Assembly (NCBI RefSeq): GCF_000422485.1
Contig: NZ_KE383847.1
Span: 315,074-379,073 of the forward strand
Source: Paenibacillus pasadenensis DSM 19293
Lineage (GTDB): Bacteria; Bacillota; Bacilli; Paenibacillales; Paenibacillaceae
Length of the DNA: 64,000 bases
Reading direction: 5' to 3'
The notes under the pieces are model-generated. The model was not told the DNA's origin. It searched no databases and worked only from the letters and a program-made list of their open reading frames with translations. The stretch's first letter is position 1; each line of letters starts with the position of its first letter. Of the stretch, positions 63,921-64,000 are shown one piece after another. The position numbers and the translations under genes are program-made.

Positions 63921-64000
63921 GCAGCCGAGGATACCGCACTCCCTAAAGGTAAAAACGGCATTAGGAAGCGCCGTAGCTCGGAAACCGAACTCCCTAAAGG
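63921..64000 (+). repeat. Short direct repeat at the right edge
   Basis: Two related ~28-base copies, both ending in ACTCCCTAAAGG (63921-63949 and 63972-64000), spaced 51 bases apart. The window ends at the second copy, so I cannot tell whether this is a pair or the start of an array. Confidence 0.6.

Noticed and set aside
63921..64000. CRISPR array
   Set aside because: Only two imperfect copies with differing 5' parts, no cas genes in the window, and the repeat-spacer lengths are not consistent enough.

Overview
The window looks like chromosomal DNA of a high-G+C Firmicute of the Paenibacillaceae (Paenibacillus or a close relative). The evidence is strong AGGAGG-type ribosome binding sites, frequent ATGA start/stop overlaps, an S-layer-homology protein, lipoprotein sugar-binding proteins, meso-diaminopimelate dehydrogenase, a two-component MalT/LuxR ATPase regulator and a CntE-type exporter. 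No rRNA, tRNA, CRISPR array, insertion sequence or prophage is visible. The species is an inference.

Layout. 1-4.2 kb: 3' part of an opine-metallophore uptake/export operon (cntB-C-D-F-E-like), closed by a perfect 20-bp terminator. 4.3-5.9 kb: secreted lipase-like hydrolase (minus). 6.3-12.7 kb: LacI-type regulator divergent from a sugar ABC importer with a DUF1861-like protein and a GH130 glycosidase/phosphorylase, probably for mannoside oligosaccharides. 13-17.7 kb: radical SAM/SPASM protein, a large S-layer-anchored surface protein and a DUF1284 protein. 17.8-22.9 kb: MarR regulator, cytoplasmic arylsulfotransferase-like protein and an SsuABC/TauABC-like importer. 23.2-25.3 kb: COG3541-type nucleotidyltransferase and RtcB, with an abnormal 319-nt gene overlap. 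25.4-33.2 kb: housekeeping genes (lipoprotein, metallophosphoesterase, VOC protein, SDR, ddh-gdhA operon, TolB-like propeller, NIF3).

33.3-44.7 kb is an accessory region: a PrsW-like membrane protease overlapping a membrane-anchored EndoU nuclease toxin and a probable immunity gene; a membrane-anchored Ala/Lys-rich coiled-coil protein; two unknown proteins, one with DUF6884-like and WWAN C-terminal domains; a 531-aa protein with three Cys clusters; a coiled-coil DUF2325-like protein; and a MazG-like pyrophosphohydrolase coupled to a phospholipase-D/DExH helicase.

44.8-55.7 kb holds a small 48-aa gene missed by simple ORF length cut-offs, a DnaQ-like exonuclease, a K+ channel with an RCK domain, and then the most interesting block: a small gene behind a LexA-type SOS box, a WYL regulator, a HIRAN-domain protein, an AddB-like iron-sulfur nuclease without Walker A, an AddA-like helicase-nuclease, and a second small gene resembling the first. 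55.8-64 kb: two bactofilin-like proteins, a glycosyltransferase, an RsmF-type rRNA methyltransferase, a secreted tandem-repeat protein and a divergent MalT-like regulator. The right edge shows two copies of a short repeat.

All family assignments are by eye from translated sequence and remembered family features; no database search was run.
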